35,921 bases of DNA from Bacillota bacterium (GCA_012727895.1 JAAYGG010000053.1:1-35921), one strand, 5' to 3'; counted from the first letter of the stretch, positions 1-7,894 are shown. Numbers and translations: made by a program. Notes: a model not told the origin generated them from the sequence alone.

Positions 1-119
1 TCAAGCTCTTTCTTTAATCGAACCTCAAAGGTTAGATAGTCAATCTCGCCTTCGAAAATTTTCGATATTTCGTTCACTACCGAAAGGATTTTCTCTTCTA
101 CTAAACGAATTAGATCCAT
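1..119 (-). CDS. 5' end of a leftward gene, possibly a transposase (partial)
   Basis: An open frame starts at an ATG at 119 and runs leftward off the window edge. It gives 39 complete codons beginning MDLIRLVEEKILSVVNEISK, a helical, charged N-terminus. An AAGGAGG motif lies 12 bases upstream of the ATG. Base composition is AT-rich, unlike the GC-rich genes from 1200 onward. The N-terminus resembles in style those of ISLre2/UPF0236-type transposases of Clostridia, but that is a weak impression from memory. No catalytic region is inside the window. It could equally be another small helical protein. That the frame is coding is fairly likely; the family is a guess. Confidence 0.4.
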   Translation of the reverse strand, partial: MDLIRLVEEKILSVVNEISKIFEGEIDYLTFEVRLKKEL

Positions 120-179
120 GAGGAACCTCAGCCTCCTTGGGGGGTGTATTCATTCAACTGCGTGAATGTGAGGTTCCTC
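120..179. repeat. Inverted repeat around the ribosome site of the leftward gene
   Basis: GAGGAACCTCA at 120-130 is repeated in reverse complement at 169-179 (11 of 11 bases). A second inner pair, CATTCA at 151-156 and TGAATG at 163-168, extends the 3' arm. In the leftward transcript the hairpin would enclose the AAGGAGG ribosome site in its loop, just before the start codon. In the rightward direction the hairpin is followed by TTCTTTTTCC and could act as a terminator. Transposase genes often carry such hairpins, which stop read-through from outside promoters; applying that here is inference. Confidence 0.6.
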
Positions 180-344
180 TTCTTTTTCCATAAACTATTT
201 TCTGCAAAGACCTACAGTAATTTTACACTAACCTTTAAGTGTTACAGTTATTCTTTTAAAAGAATATTTACTGGGTGTTAATTCAAATGAAGGATATATA
301 TGATAACATTTACTTGCACGAACCTGAACAATTCAATAAAACTG

Positions 345-430
345 ATAAGGGCAAACTTACCGAAAGGTAAGGACGCAAAGCCAGAGGTCTACAGCAGGTT
401 TATCTGCCATGACAGCTCGGTTGCCAAGAA
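345..430 (+). ncRNA. Cyclic-di-GMP class I riboswitch (GEMM-I)
   Basis: The core matches the GEMM-I consensus. GGGCAAAC at 349-356 is followed by a P2 stem TTACC/GGTAA closed by a GAAA tetraloop (357-370), then GGACGCAAAGCC (371-382), a GGTCTA segment, a P3 hairpin GCAGG...CTGC, and the closing strand TTGCC at 421-425, which pairs with GGCAA at 350-354. The GAAA loop and the invariant ACGCAAAGCC join are the diagnostic parts. The RNA senses the second messenger c-di-GMP. It lies directly upstream of a terminator-like hairpin and the 54-residue ORF at 500, so transcriptional control of that ORF is the obvious reading. Whether ligand turns it on or off cannot be read with certainty. Confidence 0.93.
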
Positions 431-440
431 TACTGCCAAG

Positions 441-475
441 AAAAGAACCTCAACCCTTTGCGTTGAGGTTCTTTT
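441..475 (+). terminator. Intrinsic terminator of the c-di-GMP riboswitch
   Basis: AAAAGAACCTCAA (441-453) and TTGAGGTTCTTTT (463-475) form a perfect 13-bp stem with a 9-base loop, ending in a T-rich arm. It lies 15 bases after the riboswitch and before the ribosome site of the next ORF, the standard expression-platform position. GAACCTGAA at 320-328 matches the complement of the 3' arm in 8 of 9 positions and might compete as an antiterminator; that is inference. Confidence 0.75.
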
Positions 476-499
476 CAGTGTAAGGGGGGATCTCCTGCA

Positions 500-664
500 A
501 TGGCTATGTATAACCCAATGGATTTAAATACAGTGTTGCAATATATAGTAGCACAACCGTTGGAAATATTCAATAAGCACACCCACGACCACTTGGCTGA
601 ATACCGGCTATACGCTTTAGCAACGGCCAGAGAAAAAGATAAAACAGACTATACCACTCATTAG
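500..664 (+). CDS. 54-residue orphan protein downstream of the c-di-GMP riboswitch
   Basis: ATG at 500 follows AGGGGGGA with 9 bases of spacing, a good ribosome site. The frame encodes 54 residues, starting MAMYNPMDLNTVLQYIVAQP and ending DKTDYTTH, and stops just before a terminator. It is hydrophilic and probably helical, with a His/Asp-rich patch (HTHDHLAEY, residues 27-35) and no signal peptide or membrane segment. I do not recognise the family. Because it stands alone between the riboswitch/terminator and a second terminator, it is the only visible target of c-di-GMP control here. It could be a genuine small effector or the remnant of a longer riboswitch-controlled gene whose rest was lost. 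Coding status rests on the start context and the transcription unit around it. Confidence 0.6.
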   Translation: MAMYNPMDLNTVLQYIVAQPLEIFNKHTHDHLAEYRLYALATAREKDKTDYTTH

Positions 665-680
665 AAATCCTCCCTTACCT

Positions 681-715
681 AAAGCCTTCTCCTTCTGGAG
701 AGGGCTTTTTCTTTT
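681..715 (+). terminator. Intrinsic terminator after the 54-residue ORF
   Basis: AAAGCCTTCTCC pairs with GGAGAGGGCTTT across a TTCT loop (one G-T pair), followed by TTCTTTT. It closes the riboswitch-ORF transcription unit 16 bases after the stop codon. Confidence 0.85.
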
Positions 716-764
716 GCCTTTTTGTTACACCGGTTTTACCTGTCCCTTGCGTAAGAAAAAGGAA

Positions 765-793
765 TTGGCAAGCGGGCGGTGAATATATATTAT
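765..793 (+). promoter_or_regulatory. Sigma-A-type promoter of the thiamine operon
   Basis: TTGGCA (765-770) and TATTAT (788-793) each match the -35 and -10 consensus in 5 of 6 bases, with a 17-base spacer. Transcription would start near 800, about 35 bases before the TPP riboswitch. Confidence 0.75.
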
Positions 794-833
794 ATACCTG
801 GTTTGGACCGGGTGCAGTTTGACAAAAGAATAG

Positions 834-924
834 TGGCTAGGGGTGCTCGCTGGAGCGGGCTGAGATAGGAGATAACTCCTGACCCTTGGAACCTGATGTG
901 GGTAATCCCACCGGAGGGAAGCCA
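834..924 (+). ncRNA. TPP riboswitch (THI element)
   Basis: The conserved THI-box pieces are present in order: AGGGGTGC (839-846), GCTGAGATAGG, ACTCCTGACCCTTGGAACCTGAT (split by the usual helix), then GTGGGTAATCCCACCGGAGGGA. P1 is formed by TGGCT at 834-838 with AGCCA at 920-924. The RNA binds thiamine pyrophosphate and in Firmicutes usually promotes termination upstream of thi genes. Here it precedes thiS-thiG-thiH-thiF-thiD2E-thiC, with the terminator at 1105. Confidence 0.97.
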
Positions 925-1104
925 GAATTGCCGGGGCGGACCGGAGAAATTCCCGTTTTCTGTCAGGCCAGAGAAGGCCGGAAGAGACCAACCGGAGCAA
1001 ACCGGGCCAGACCGGGCCGGGCCGCCGCGGGTTAGGCCAAGACCGGGTTTGACCCGGACAGCTGCCGGCTTAAAACCGGATTTGCACTTGGCTTGGAAGA
1101 GCAT

Positions 1105-1146
1105 AAAAAAAGAGGCTTACCTTTACGGTAGGCCTCTTTTTTGTTT
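1105..1146 (+). terminator. TPP-controlled terminator upstream of thiS
   Basis: AAAAAAGAGGCTTACC pairs with GGTAGGCCTCTTTTTT across a short TTTA loop region and ends in a T run, a strong intrinsic terminator. The 180 bases between the riboswitch and this hairpin (925-1104) hold no gene. They are rich in CCGG/ACCGGGCC repeats, including a CCGGGT-TTG-ACCCGG hairpin near 1045-1060, and could supply antiterminator pairings. Confidence 0.9.
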
Positions 1147-1211
1147 GGCTTTCATTTCAAGATGGAGGCACGCGGGTAAGCGGGCGCCCGGCCACAGGGA
1201 GGAGGAGAAAG

Positions 1212-1409
1212 ATGGAGATTTACCTGAACGGAGAACGGGAGAAGGTTAACCCGGGGGAGACGGTCCGGGAGTTACTCTCCCGTAAAGGGCTTGGGGACGC
1301 CCGGGTTGTGCTGGTTTATAACGGCCAAGTCTTACCGGAGGAGGATTGGGGAGAGCCCCTGGAAGAAGAGGCGGCGGTCGAAGTCCTGACCATCGTTGGA
1401 GGAGGCTGA
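1212..1409 (+). CDS. thiS: Sulfur carrier protein ThiS
   Basis: This 65-residue beta-grasp protein ends in VGGG, so it carries the C-terminal Gly-Gly that is adenylated by ThiF and converted to the thiocarboxylate used by ThiG to build the thiazole ring. MEIYLNGE at the start and the [18 protein letters not shown]-type end are typical of the family, and length is normal. The ribosome site is GGGAGGAGGAG just before the ATG. It is the first gene of the TPP-regulated operon, 8 bases from thiG. Frame and family are clear. Confidence 0.96.
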   Translation: MEIYLNGEREKVNPGETVRELLSRKGLGDARVVLVYNGQVLPEEDWGEPLEEEAAVEVLTIVGGG

Positions 1410-1417
1410 TATTAACC

Positions 1418-2203
1418 ATGACAAAAGAAGACAGACTGGTGATTGGCGGGAAAAGCCTTAAGAGCCGGCTTTTTATTGGCACAGGCAAACTTCCCAACAA
1501 GTTGCTTCCCGGGGTGATTGCCGCCTCAGGAACGGAAGTGGTAACCGTGGCTTTACGGCGGGTGGATTTCCGGTCACCTCAGGAGAATCCCGTTGCCTAT
1601 ATCCCGGAGAACGTGATTATCATGCCCAACACCTCCGGGGCGCGCAATGCCGAAGAGGCAGTGAAAATTGCCAGGCTGGCACAGGCGGCTGGCTGCGGTA
1701 ACTGGGTGAAGATCGAAGTGATTACCGACCAGAAATACCTGCTTCCCGATAATGAAGAAACGGTAAAGGCCACGGAAATCCTGGCGAAAGAGGGCTTTGT
1801 CGTTTTGCCCTATATCATGCCGGACCTGATCATTGCCCGCCGCTTGGAAGAGGTCGGGGCGGCGGCGGTTATGCCGTTGGGGGCGCCAATCGGCAGCAAC
1901 CGGGGCCTGCGCAGCCGGGAGTTCCTCCGGATCCTGGTGGAAGAGATTACGACCATCCCGGTGATTGTCGACGCCGGTATTGGGAAACCGTCGGAGGCAG
2001 CGGCCGCCATGGAGATGGGCGTGGATGCGGTACTGGTGAATACTGCGGTTGCCACCGCCGGGGATCCGGTCTTAATGGCCGGGGCCTTTGCCGCGGCGGT
2101 GAAAGCCGGCAGGGAAGGTTATCTGGCCGGGCTGGGGCCTTCCTCCCTTTACGCTTCCGCCTCCTCTCCCCTGACTGGTTTTTTACATGAGGTGTCCAAA
2201 TGA
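1418..2203 (+). CDS. thiG: Thiazole synthase ThiG
   Basis: ThiG condenses deoxyxylulose 5-phosphate, dehydroglycine and ThiS-thiocarboxylate to thiazole phosphate. The 261-residue TIM-barrel protein shows the usual start ([18 protein letters not shown]), the Schiff-base lysine K98 in NWVKIEVI, the PYIMPD and [12 protein letters not shown] loops, and the phosphate-binding [10 protein letters not shown] and [10 protein letters not shown] segments. I chose the ATG at 1418, preceded by GGAGGAGG, rather than an upstream in-frame ATG inside thiS. The stop overlaps the thiH start (ATGA), implying translational coupling. Length is normal. Confidence 0.97.
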   Translation: MTKEDRLVIGGKSLKSRLFIGTGKLPNKLLPGVIAASGTEVVTVALRRVDFRSPQENPVAYIPENVIIMPNTSGARNAEEAVKIARLAQAAGCGNWVKIEVITDQKYLLPDNEETVKATEILAKEGFVVLPYIMPDLIIARRLEEVGAAAVMPLGAPIGSNRGLRSREFLRILVEEITTIPVIVDAGIGKPSEAAAAMEMGVDAVLVNTAVATAGDPVLMAGAFAAAVKAGREGYLAGLGPSSLYASASSPLTGFLHEVSK

Positions 2204-3306
2204 GTTTTTGGGAAGAACTAAGAGCTTACAAGGATTTTGATTTTGACGGTTTCTTGCGCCGGACCAGCCCGGAAGATGTCCGCCGCGTCCTTGGGGGAGA
2301 AAGCCGGGCACCGCTGGATTTTTTGACGCTGCTGGCGCCGGCGGCCGCCGGCTGTCTGGAAGAGATGGCCCGCCGTGCCCAAGATATTACCAGGCGTAAT
2401 TTTGGCAACGTCATCCTCCTCTACACCCCGTTATACTTGGCAAACCACTGTGTCAACCACTGCCGGTACTGCAGTTTCAATGCCGGGCACCGGATTGAGC
2501 GACGGCAGCTCTCCATGGATGAGATAAGAGAAGAGGCGGAAGCCATTGCCGGTCTTGGCTTTCAGGATTTACTGGTCCTGACCGGGGAATCCCGCTCGGT
2601 GACGCCCATAAGCTATCTCGAAGAGGCGCTGGGCGTTTTGAAAGGCTATTTCCCCGCCCTCGGCCTGGAGATCTACCCGCTTACTACCGATGAGTACCGG
2701 CGGCTGATTGAGGCCGGCGCCGATTACCTCACCATCTACCAGGAGGTCTATAACCCGCAGGTCTACGCCTATATGCACCCGCGGGGGCCAAAACGGGACT
2801 ACTTCTTCCGGCTTGATGCCCCGGAACGGGCGGCCGCCTCCGGTATGCGGGGGGTGACGATCGGGGCTCTGCTGGGCCTGGATGACTGGCGGCGGGAGAC
2901 CTTCTTCACCGGCCTGCACGCCGCTTACCTGCAGAGAAAATTCCCCCAGGTCGAGGTGGGAGTCTCCGTACCGCGCGTCCGTCCTAATGTGGGCGGGTTC
3001 ATCCCTCCGGTCAGCGTCGACGACCGGGAACTGACCCAGATCATCCTGGCCTTGCGGTTCTTTTTGCCGCGGGCGGGGATCAGCGTTTCCACCAGGGAAA
3101 GACCGTGGTTACGGGATCACCTGCTGCGGTTGGGGGTAACCCGGATCTCGGCGGCCTCCGTAACCGCTGTCGGCGGCCATGCCCGGCCGGAAGTGGGGAC
3201 AGAGCAGTTCCAACCGGCAGACAACCGGACGGTTGAAGAGATAAAGGCGGCGATCATTGCCTGCGGTTACCAGCCGGTTTTTAAAGACTGGCACCGGTTA
3301 TGGTAG
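2200..3306 (+). CDS. thiH: 2-iminoacetate (dehydroglycine) synthase ThiH
   Basis: ThiH is a radical-SAM tyrosine lyase that makes dehydroglycine and p-cresol from tyrosine for the ThiG reaction; anaerobes use it in place of the oxidase ThiO. The 368-residue protein carries the cluster motif C84-x3-C88-x2-C91 ([10 protein letters not shown]), followed by the SAM-binding LVLTGE strand, the [10 protein letters not shown] barrel segment and a C-terminal [13 protein letters not shown]-type tail, all in family order. It overlaps thiG by 4 bases. Presence of ThiH and absence of ThiO fits an anaerobic lifestyle. Confidence 0.97.
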   Translation: MSFWEELRAYKDFDFDGFLRRTSPEDVRRVLGGESRAPLDFLTLLAPAAAGCLEEMARRAQDITRRNFGNVILLYTPLYLANHCVNHCRYCSFNAGHRIERRQLSMDEIREEAEAIAGLGFQDLLVLTGESRSVTPISYLEEALGVLKGYFPALGLEIYPLTTDEYRRLIEAGADYLTIYQEVYNPQVYAYMHPRGPKRDYFFRLDAPERAAASGMRGVTIGALLGLDDWRRETFFTGLHAAYLQRKFPQVEVGVSVPRVRPNVGGFIPPVSVDDRELTQIILALRFFLPRAGISVSTRERPWLRDHLLRLGVTRISAASVTAVGGHARPEVGTEQFQPADNRTVEEIKAAIIACGYQPVFKDWHRLW

Positions 3307-3427
3307 GACGGTGGGGATGAGATTTTTTTCAACTGACGAGTTGGGCAAGGTTGATCCGGCGCCGGTTTTGGCCGGGCCATTGGCTCTCCGGAACCGGCTT
3401 TCAACAAAAAGGGAGGCAGGGGAGAAG

Positions 3428-4126
3428 ATGGGATCCAAGAGAAAAGAGGCGAACTCCTTCGAAGCGGAACTGGCAAACCTGTGGGGAGAAGAGTTCTACC
3501 GGGTGCTCGGGAAAGTCCGGGTCGGGCTGGCCGGCGCCGGGGGTTTGGGTTCAAACTGCGCCGCGTACCTGGTCCGCACCGGGTTCCGGCGTCTGCGGGT
3601 GGTGGATTTCGACCGTGTCAGTCCGGCCAATCTTAACCGGCAGTTTTACTTCCAGGAACAGGTAGGCATGGAGAAAGTCCATGCCCTCCGGGAGAATTTA
3701 CTCCGGATTAACCCCTCCCTGGAGTTGGAACCGGTGGTGGCCCGGGTTGGGCGGGAGAACTTCCGCCGGCTCTTTGCGGACTGTGATATCCTGGTGGAGG
3801 CCTTCGATGATCCCGGGGAGAAGCAGGCCTTGACCCGGCTCTTTTTCGATCTGCGGGTGGAGTGCTCCCGCCCTTACCTGCTGGTCGCCGCCTCCGGGGT
3901 TGCAGGCTGGGGCGCGAGCGACGCCATCCGCTGCCGCAAGGTGCTGGACTGTTTCTACCTGGTGGGCGACGAAAAAACCGCTGTGGGCAAGGAACACCCG
4001 CCCCTGGCGCCGCGGGTAAATGTTGCCGCCGCCAAACAGGCCGATTTGGTCCTGGATTTTGTCTACTCTAACCGGCATCTTTGGGAAAAGGCAAACCCGG
4101 AGCGCCGATGGGAGGAAGGAGGTTAG
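3428..4126 (+). CDS. thiF: ThiF-family ThiS adenylyltransferase (short, clostridial type)
   Basis: This E1-like enzyme activates the ThiS C-terminus with ATP. The 232-residue Rossmann protein has the nucleotide loop VGLAGAGGLGSN (about 33-44), the DFDRVSPANLNRQFYF substrate/Mg segment, and a C-terminal RVNVAAAKQADLVLDF region. The zinc-binding CxxC pairs of E. coli ThiF/MoeB are not visible, and the protein matches the shorter clostridial ThiF subfamily. I took the ATG at 3428 because AGGGAGG precedes it and homology begins soon after. An in-frame ATG at 3317 would add 37 residues of low-complexity sequence with a poor ribosome site. It lies 121 bases after thiH and 3 bases before the next gene. 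Confidence 0.88.
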   Translation: MGSKRKEANSFEAELANLWGEEFYRVLGKVRVGLAGAGGLGSNCAAYLVRTGFRRLRVVDFDRVSPANLNRQFYFQEQVGMEKVHALRENLLRINPSLELEPVVARVGRENFRRLFADCDILVEAFDDPGEKQALTRLFFDLRVECSRPYLLVAASGVAGWGASDAIRCRKVLDCFYLVGDEKTAVGKEHPPLAPRVNVAAAKQADLVLDFVYSNRHLWEKANPERRWEEGG

Positions 4127-4129
4127 ACC

Positions 4130-5203
4130 ATGGAAGAGAACGAGCGGGTGCAGGGGATCTACCGGATGATTGATGCCAACCGCAACCGGGTTGCGGAAGG
4201 CTTGCGGGTAATCGAGGATTTCACCCGTTTTCACCAGGAAGACCGGGAACTGACGGAAAGGATCCGCCGGATCCGGCATGAGGTACGGAAAAGCCTGCAC
4301 AGCCTGGAAGGGGAGATGCTGGCTGCCCGTAGCGCCGCCCGGGACCCGGGCCGGGAAGTCTCCGCCGGCAGTGATCTGGACCGGAAAGCCGGTCACGACC
4401 AGTTGATCACGGCCAATTTCCGCCGGGCGGAAGAGGGGATCCGGGTGATTGAAGAAGCCCTGCACCGGCTGGACATGGAGGAACTGTCCAAGAAATACGA
4501 GGGGTTACGTTTTGACCTTTATGACCTGGAGAAGGCGGTCTTTTTGGAAAAGGGGAAAAAGCAAAAAATGGCCTTTTGGGAGTATTCCTTCTACGGGATC
4601 ACCGCCGAAGAGTATTCACTGGGCCGTTCCAACCCGGAAGTTGTCGCGGAGATGCTGGCGGCGGGGATCCGGATCATCCAGTACCGGGAGAAAGAAAAGA
4701 ATTTGCGGGAGAAATATGCCGAGGCCATGATCCTGCGCCGGATAACCAGGGAGAGCGGGGCCCTTTTCCTCGTCAATGACCATGTGGACCTGGCTCTGAT
4801 GGTGGAGGCCGACGGGGTTCATATCGGCCAGGACGACTTACCCCTTCCGGAGGTCCGGGGGTTGCTTGGTCCCGGGAAGATCATCGGGGTTTCCACCCAC
4901 TCCCCGGAACAGGCGCGGCGGGCGGTGGCGGAGGGCGCCGATTATATCGGGGTCGGGCCGCTTTTTCCTACCGCCACAAAGAAGGATGTCTGCCCCCCGG
5001 TCGGCCTTGGTTACCTTGATTTTGCCGTTAAAGAGATCCCCATCCCGCTGGTGGCCATTGGCGGGATTAAAGAACATAACCTGGAAGAGGTCTGCCGCCA
5101 TGGGGCCCGTTGTGTCGCCATGGTGACGGAGATTACCGGGGCGGAAGATATCTGCAAAAAGATTGGGCGCCTGCGGGCGCTGACAAAAAAGTATTGGAGA
5201 TGA
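4130..5203 (+). CDS. thiE: ThiD2-ThiE fusion: HMP-phosphate kinase-like domain and thiamine-phosphate synthase
   Basis: This 357-residue protein joins two thiamine enzymes. Residues about 8-140 match the ThiD2 family ([15 protein letters not shown] and the second repeat-like [15 protein letters not shown]), an alternative, strictly HMP-phosphate-specific kinase known from fusions with ThiE. Residues about 150-357 are a ThiE barrel: [54 protein letters not shown] and VAIGGI, which bind HMP-PP and thiazole phosphate. The fusion would phosphorylate HMP-P to HMP-PP and couple it to thiazole phosphate, explaining why no thiD is in the operon. The ribosome site is AGGAGG. ThiD2 activity is inferred from family; ThiE is clear. 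Confidence 0.93.
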   Translation: MEENERVQGIYRMIDANRNRVAEGLRVIEDFTRFHQEDRELTERIRRIRHEVRKSLHSLEGEMLAARSAARDPGREVSAGSDLDRKAGHDQLITANFRRAEEGIRVIEEALHRLDMEELSKKYEGLRFDLYDLEKAVFLEKGKKQKMAFWEYSFYGITAEEYSLGRSNPEVVAEMLAAGIRIIQYREKEKNLREKYAEAMILRRITRESGALFLVNDHVDLALMVEADGVHIGQDDLPLPEVRGLLGPGKIIGVSTHSPEQARRAVAEGADYIGVGPLFPTATKKDVCPPVGLGYLDFAVKEIPIPLVAIGGIKEHNLEEVCRHGARCVAMVTEITGAEDICKKIGRLRALTKKYWR

Positions 5204-5208
5204 GAGCG

Positions 5209-6507
5209 ATGGTTTACCGGACACAGATGGAAGCAGCAAAAAAAGGGATTATCACCCCGGAGATGGAGAGGGTTGCCGGAGAAGAACGGCTGGCCCCGGA
5301 GGAGTTGCGCCAAAGGGTGGCCAAAGGGGAAGTGGTGATCCCCTACAACAAAAACCACCGCCCGGCACGGCCGCAGGGGATCGGGCGGGGTCTGCGGACA
5401 AAGATCAATGTCAACCTGGGCGTCTCAAATGACTGTTGCGACGTGGAGGAAGAACTGGCCAAGGCCGACCGGGCCGTGGCTTTAAAGGCCGACGCCTTGA
5501 TGGATTTGAGTTCCTACGGGAAGACCCGGGAGTTCCGCCGGCAATTGCTGGCCCGGTCACCGGTGATGGTGGGGACGGTCCCGGTTTATGACGCGGTCGC
5601 TTCCCTTAAAAAGGATTTGACCGGATTGACCCCCGGCGATTTCCTGGCGGTGGTCCGGGAACATGCGGAGGACGGGGTGGATTTCATTACGATCCACGCC
5701 GGGCTGAACCGGGAAGTTGCCGCCCATTTCAAAAGAAACCCGCGGCTGACGAAGATCGTCTCGCGCGGCGGTTCCCTCCTTTTCGCCTGGATGGAAGGGA
5801 CAAATAAGGAAAATCCCTTTTATGAATATTTCGACGACCTGCTGGCCATCTGCAGGGAATATGATGTCACTATAAGCCTGGGTGACGCCTGCCGGCCGGG
5901 TTCGGTCGGGGACGCCACGGACGCGGCTCAAGTGGCCGAATTGATTGTGCTGGGCGAATTGACGTTACGCGCCTGGGAACAGGATGTTCAGGTGATGATT
6001 GAGGGGCCGGGGCATATGAAAATCGATGAAATTGCCGCCAATGTCCTCTTGGAGAAGAAGCTTTGCCACGGGGCCCCCTTCTATGTCCTGGGCCCGGTGG
6101 TCACGGATATCGCCCCCGGTTATGACCATATCACCGCGGCCATTGGCGGGGCGATCGCCGCCGCCGCCGGCGCCGACTTCTTGTGTTATGTGACCCCTGC
6201 GGAACACCTGAAGCTCCCTGATGCGGAAGAAATGAAGGAAGGGATTATGGCCGCGCGGATCGCGGCCCATGCCGCAGACTTGGTCAAAGGGGTGCCGGGG
6301 GCTGCCGGTTGGGACGAGGAGATGAGCCGGGCCCGGCAGGAATTAAATTGGGAGCGCATGTTCAACCTGGCGCTGGACCCGGTAAAAGCCCGGGCCATGA
6401 GGGAAAAGGCCCGGCCGTCCGACCCGGCAACCTGCACCATGTGCGGGAAGATGTGCGCGGTCCGGAATATTAACACCGTGCTGGCGGGGGAAACGGTGAA
6501 AATTTAG
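5209..6507 (+). CDS. thiC: Phosphomethylpyrimidine synthase ThiC
   Basis: ThiC is a radical-SAM enzyme that converts aminoimidazole ribotide to HMP-phosphate. The 432-residue form lacks the long N-terminal domain of the E. coli enzyme, as is usual in Clostridia. Visible signatures are [10 protein letters not shown] near the start, DALMDLSS, the GTVPVYDA strand, FITIHAG, GLxDACRPGS-like [19 protein letters not shown], and the C-terminal cluster site C409-x2-C412-x3-C416 (CTMCGKMC). I chose the ATG at 5209, with GGAG at 5196-5199. An in-frame ATG at 5200 overlaps that ribosome site. It is the last gene of the TPP-regulated operon and converges on the next, leftward gene with only 9 bases between stops. 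Confidence 0.97.
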   Translation: MVYRTQMEAAKKGIITPEMERVAGEERLAPEELRQRVAKGEVVIPYNKNHRPARPQGIGRGLRTKINVNLGVSNDCCDVEEELAKADRAVALKADALMDLSSYGKTREFRRQLLARSPVMVGTVPVYDAVASLKKDLTGLTPGDFLAVVREHAEDGVDFITIHAGLNREVAAHFKRNPRLTKIVSRGGSLLFAWMEGTNKENPFYEYFDDLLAICREYDVTISLGDACRPGSVGDATDAAQVAELIVLGELTLRAWEQDVQVMIEGPGHMKIDEIAANVLLEKKLCHGAPFYVLGPVVTDIAPGYDHITAAIGGAIAAAAGADFLCYVTPAEHLKLPDAEEMKEGIMAARIAAHAADLVKGVPGAAGWDEEMSRARQELNWERMFNLALDPVKARAMREKARPSDPATCTMCGKMCAVRNINTVLAGETVKI

Positions 6508-6516
6508 GGCAAAAGC

Positions 6517-7731
6517 TTATAAAACCTCCCCCAGCAGATCCAGGTAGTCAATGAGGTGGCGGGTGATCAGGAAGTTTTTCCGCACGTGTTCCCTGCCCCG
6601 GGCGCCGATCTCTGCACAGAGGCCGGGGTCCCGTAGTAATTCCACAATAATCTTGGCAAAACCGTCGTAATCATCGGGTTCCAGGAGGAACCCGGTTTCT
6701 TCGTGGATAATCTGGTTGGGGATCCCCCCGACCCTGGAGGCAACCACCGGGGTGCCCTTCCAGAGGGCTTCGGTGACCGTGAGCCCGAACCCTTCACGGA
6801 GGGATTTTTGGATAATTACCGCCGAGACCCTTTGCAAGGTATTGACAAGGATCTGGTTCTCGGCGGTGAGAACGAGCAAATCTTTCTTCTGTATAAGCTT
6901 TTGGGTGGCCGGTTTTCCCATGATTTTATTGTAAATCTGCATCCCCTCGGGGTCATCCGCAGCCATGCTGCCGCAGAGGACCAGCCGGCAGTCGATCTCC
7001 TCTTTAACCCTTTGGAAGACCTCGATTACCCCCTCCGGGTCCTTCCACTTGTCAAAGCGGGAAACCTGTGTAATCAGGGGTTTATCTGTGGGGATTTTAA
7101 ATTTGCGCAGGGTTTTACGGATCAGTTCCTCCGGGATCGCCATGTTCTTCGGGGAAAGGGGGTCGATCGACGGGTAAATAATCCGTTGCGGGATGGGGAG
7201 ATCTTTCCGGTAAAACTTGTTGTCGGAAATGATCATCACATCGTACCGGAGGATAAAGGATTTAAGGAAATCCCACAACTCCGGGTCGGGATCGGAGATA
7301 TCAACATGGCACCGCCAGATCCAGGGCTGGTGTTTGCGCTGGAAATTTATTAAGGGCAGGGGCTGGGGGTCATGAATAATCACACAGTCATGGTGGATAT
7401 GGGTGAAGCGGGCGAACGATTCATTATTCTCCAGGTACAACCGGCGCTTTATCCTGGTGAGGTTGATCTTCTCCCCCTGCAGGGCATTGTGGAATTTCTT
7501 TGTGATCGCAAAGAAGTCGGAGTTACCATGGAGGATGCGCCAGCCGGTGTCGATGCCCGCGTCATTCATGAGGGCAACCAGGTTGGGCAGGATCTCCGCC
7601 ACCCCTCCCCCCTGGTAAGTCGAGTTGATATGGACAATGTGTTTTTTACAGATTTTCAGGGACTTTTTGTAGATTTCACTTAAAACGCCGTCGCCAACGA
7701 TCTCCCGGTAGTCGTTTAAAGACCTGAGCAT
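6517..7731 (-). CDS. treT: GT4 glycosyltransferase, trehalose synthase (TreT)-like
   Basis: The 404-residue protein has a two-Rossmann GT-B fold. The N-terminal half includes IVHINSTYQGGGVAEIL, typical of TreT-type trehalose glycosyltransferring synthases, and WRCHVDISDP. The C-terminal half has the nucleotide-sugar site ITQVSRFDKWKDPEGVI and the retaining GT4 motif E-x7-E (EGFGLTVTE), then PVVASRVGGIPNQI. TreT makes trehalose from NDP-glucose and glucose; whether this one uses that acceptor is inference. ATG at 7731 follows GGGGGG with 7 bases of spacing; the TTG at 7746 is a less likely start. It lies downstream of tkt, separated by a terminator, so it probably has its own promoter. Confidence 0.72.
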   Translation of the reverse strand: MLRSLNDYREIVGDGVLSEIYKKSLKICKKHIVHINSTYQGGGVAEILPNLVALMNDAGIDTGWRILHGNSDFFAITKKFHNALQGEKINLTRIKRRLYLENNESFARFTHIHHDCVIIHDPQPLPLINFQRKHQPWIWRCHVDISDPDPELWDFLKSFILRYDVMIISDNKFYRKDLPIPQRIIYPSIDPLSPKNMAIPEELIRKTLRKFKIPTDKPLITQVSRFDKWKDPEGVIEVFQRVKEEIDCRLVLCGSMAADDPEGMQIYNKIMGKPATQKLIQKKDLLVLTAENQILVNTLQRVSAVIIQKSLREGFGLTVTEALWKGTPVVASRVGGIPNQIIHEETGFLLEPDDYDGFAKIIVELLRDPGLCAEIGARGREHVRKNFLITRHLIDYLDLLGEVL

Positions 7732-7858
7732 TACGATACCCCCCAATTTAAGCGCCTATTCAAAGGAAGTATATCCATGCCCAGGGTTATTAATGCCCCG
7801 GGGATTGCCCGGGACAAAAAGATCTTTTCGAAAATAGTCTTTTTCAGAAAACGCGCAG

Positions 7859-7894
7859 AAAGAAACCCCCCGTCTCCCGGGGGGGTTCTTTTTG
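7859..7894 (-). terminator. Terminator after transketolase
   Basis: Read leftward, AGAACCCCCC pairs with GGGGGGTTTCT around a short GGAGAC-containing loop, followed by a T-rich TTTCTTCT stretch. It lies about 35 bases after the tkt stop. The rightward strand also ends in TTCTTTTTG and may terminate in that direction too. Confidence 0.75.

Noticed and set aside
300-527. 75-codon open frame over the c-di-GMP riboswitch
   Set aside because: It runs through the aptamer and terminator stem, has no ribosome site, and is explained by the RNA.
896-1249. 117-codon frame, plus antisense frames at 725-1104
   Set aside because: They cover the TPP riboswitch and its repeat-rich platform; composition is low-complexity Pro/Arg/Gly and starts lack ribosome sites.
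3257-3427. Upstream extension of thiF (starts at 3257 or 3317)
   Set aside because: The first overlaps thiH; the second has a poor ribosome site and unconserved-looking sequence, while 3428 has AGGGAGG.
6703-7353. 216-codon rightward frame opposite the GT4 gene
   Set aside because: No ribosome site or domain; the leftward frame carries full GT4 motifs.
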